From contig JAANSK020003356.1 in assembly GCA_011763485.2 (NCBI GenBank), positions 1-29,734 of the forward strand: a stretch of 29,734 nt of DNA. Reading direction: 5' to 3'. Made by a program: the position numbers and the translations under genes. The notes beneath the pieces were generated by a model that saw nothing but the letters and a program-made list of their open reading frames with translations, did not search any database and was not told the origin of the DNA. Shown piece by piece: positions 29,111 through 29,734 of this stretch. Position 1 is the first letter of the stretch; the number at the start of each line of letters is the position of its first letter. The stretch is from Isoetes engelmannii. Lineage: Eukaryota; Streptophyta; Lycopodiopsida; Isoetales; Isoetaceae.

Positions 29111-29734
29111 CGCCCTTGATTTTTTTATTCTATTTCCCTCCGTCGGATTATCAGTTTCGTTTGTGGAGGCGCGCCGCTTCAAATGTCGGGATGGCACAGC
29201 GAGTTTTTTTCTATTCCGGCTTGCTCCTTTCCTTGCCGGACCACTTCCCACTTTTATTGCTGCCAGATTTCTTCAAATCAGGTTTTTTTTTGCCTGCCTC
29301 CTTGGAGATAAGCTATGGCAGTAATGGCTTCTTTGTTGAGTGGATTTGCCAAAAAGTCAGAGACTACTTGATACAATTTGGATGCTTCATTTCTTTTATA
29401 TTTTCTTGAAGCCAACTTGCAGATCTACGCAAATGGGGTTATCACTTAGCTGAGGTAATGATCTCTTCCCCTGGAACTTCCCCTGTTTTTCAATACGAAA
29501 TGCTCTTTTCAGATCCGTTCTATTTCTTTGATTGCCTAGGCAGGAACCAGGCTGGAGTTGCGGCTCATCCCCTCTCATGTTTACAAAGGTGGGAGTCCAT
29601 AGCGTATCGATTTTGCCGCTTCTTCTTCCCTTCTGTTTTCATTCGTTACTTTTTCCAGGATGACTACGATATTGGTCCACATCTCTATAGGCAGCAGATC
29701 AAGCAGCATGTTCCTAAGCTCGAATAATTTTACG
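29111..29734. other. Unrecognised sequence to the window end
   Basis: Open frames of 60-104 codons overlap on both strands and have no recognisable domain. If the Helitron start is correct, this is its interior. Confidence 0.3.

Overview
The window reads as nuclear DNA of a land plant. It contains a full-length intronless plant F-box/kelch gene, GT-AG introns inside a PLAC8-type gene, a degenerate plant-type PPR (pentatricopeptide repeat) gene, non-LTR (LINE) and hAT transposon relics, and short LTR elements with the initiator-Met tRNA primer site TGGTATCAGAGC that is typical of plants. I cannot place the species from sequence alone. There is no sign of prokaryotic operons, rRNA, tRNA or CRISPR.

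Layout. 0-1 kb: the last three exons of a PLAC8-domain gene on +, with its 5' exons missing or outside the window, followed by a 0.2 kb foldback element. 1.7-4.1 kb: a tandem duplication, then a decayed LINE on -. 4.1-6.6 kb: mostly unrecognised, with a short hairpin and a possible SINE head. 6.6-7.5 kb: a cluster of near-perfect 24-bp palindromes followed by a degenerate CCCTA-rich satellite. 8.6 kb: one terminal exon resembling the C-terminus of a 4-alpha-glucanotransferase. 9.6-10.4 kb: an LTR end with primer site and a LINE linker fragment. 12.2-12.8 kb: an interspersed minisatellite. 13.5-14.5 kb: a LINE C-terminal relic. 14.7 kb: a Helitron-like 3' end. 15.4-16.5 kb: a hairpin, a 229-bp tandem duplication and an orphan exon-like ORF. 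17.6-18.0 kb: a very small LTR element (TRIM) in a three-LTR tandem array. 18.2 kb: a LINE endonuclease fragment. 18.8-19.5 kb: a long-TIR inverted-repeat element.

20.48-21.91 kb holds the only complete protein-coding gene, an F-box/kelch protein of 476 residues with a five-codon upstream ORF. Downstream are a PPR pseudogene (24.4-25.1 kb, -), a hAT transposase C-terminal relic (26.35-26.97 kb, -) with a second copy of its end at 23.2 kb, and a 1.6 kb low-complexity block (27.3-28.85 kb) whose second part is a large imperfect inverted repeat. A Helitron-like 5' end lies at 29.06 kb.

The genes show no functional linkage. This is a repeat-rich plant interval with one clear gene, one partial gene and many transposon remains. 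I saw no convincing undescribed multi-gene system. The most useful non-obvious results are the spliced PLAC8 gene, the 329-bp TRIM unit, the frameshifted PPR and LINE relics, and the foldback or palindrome structures.
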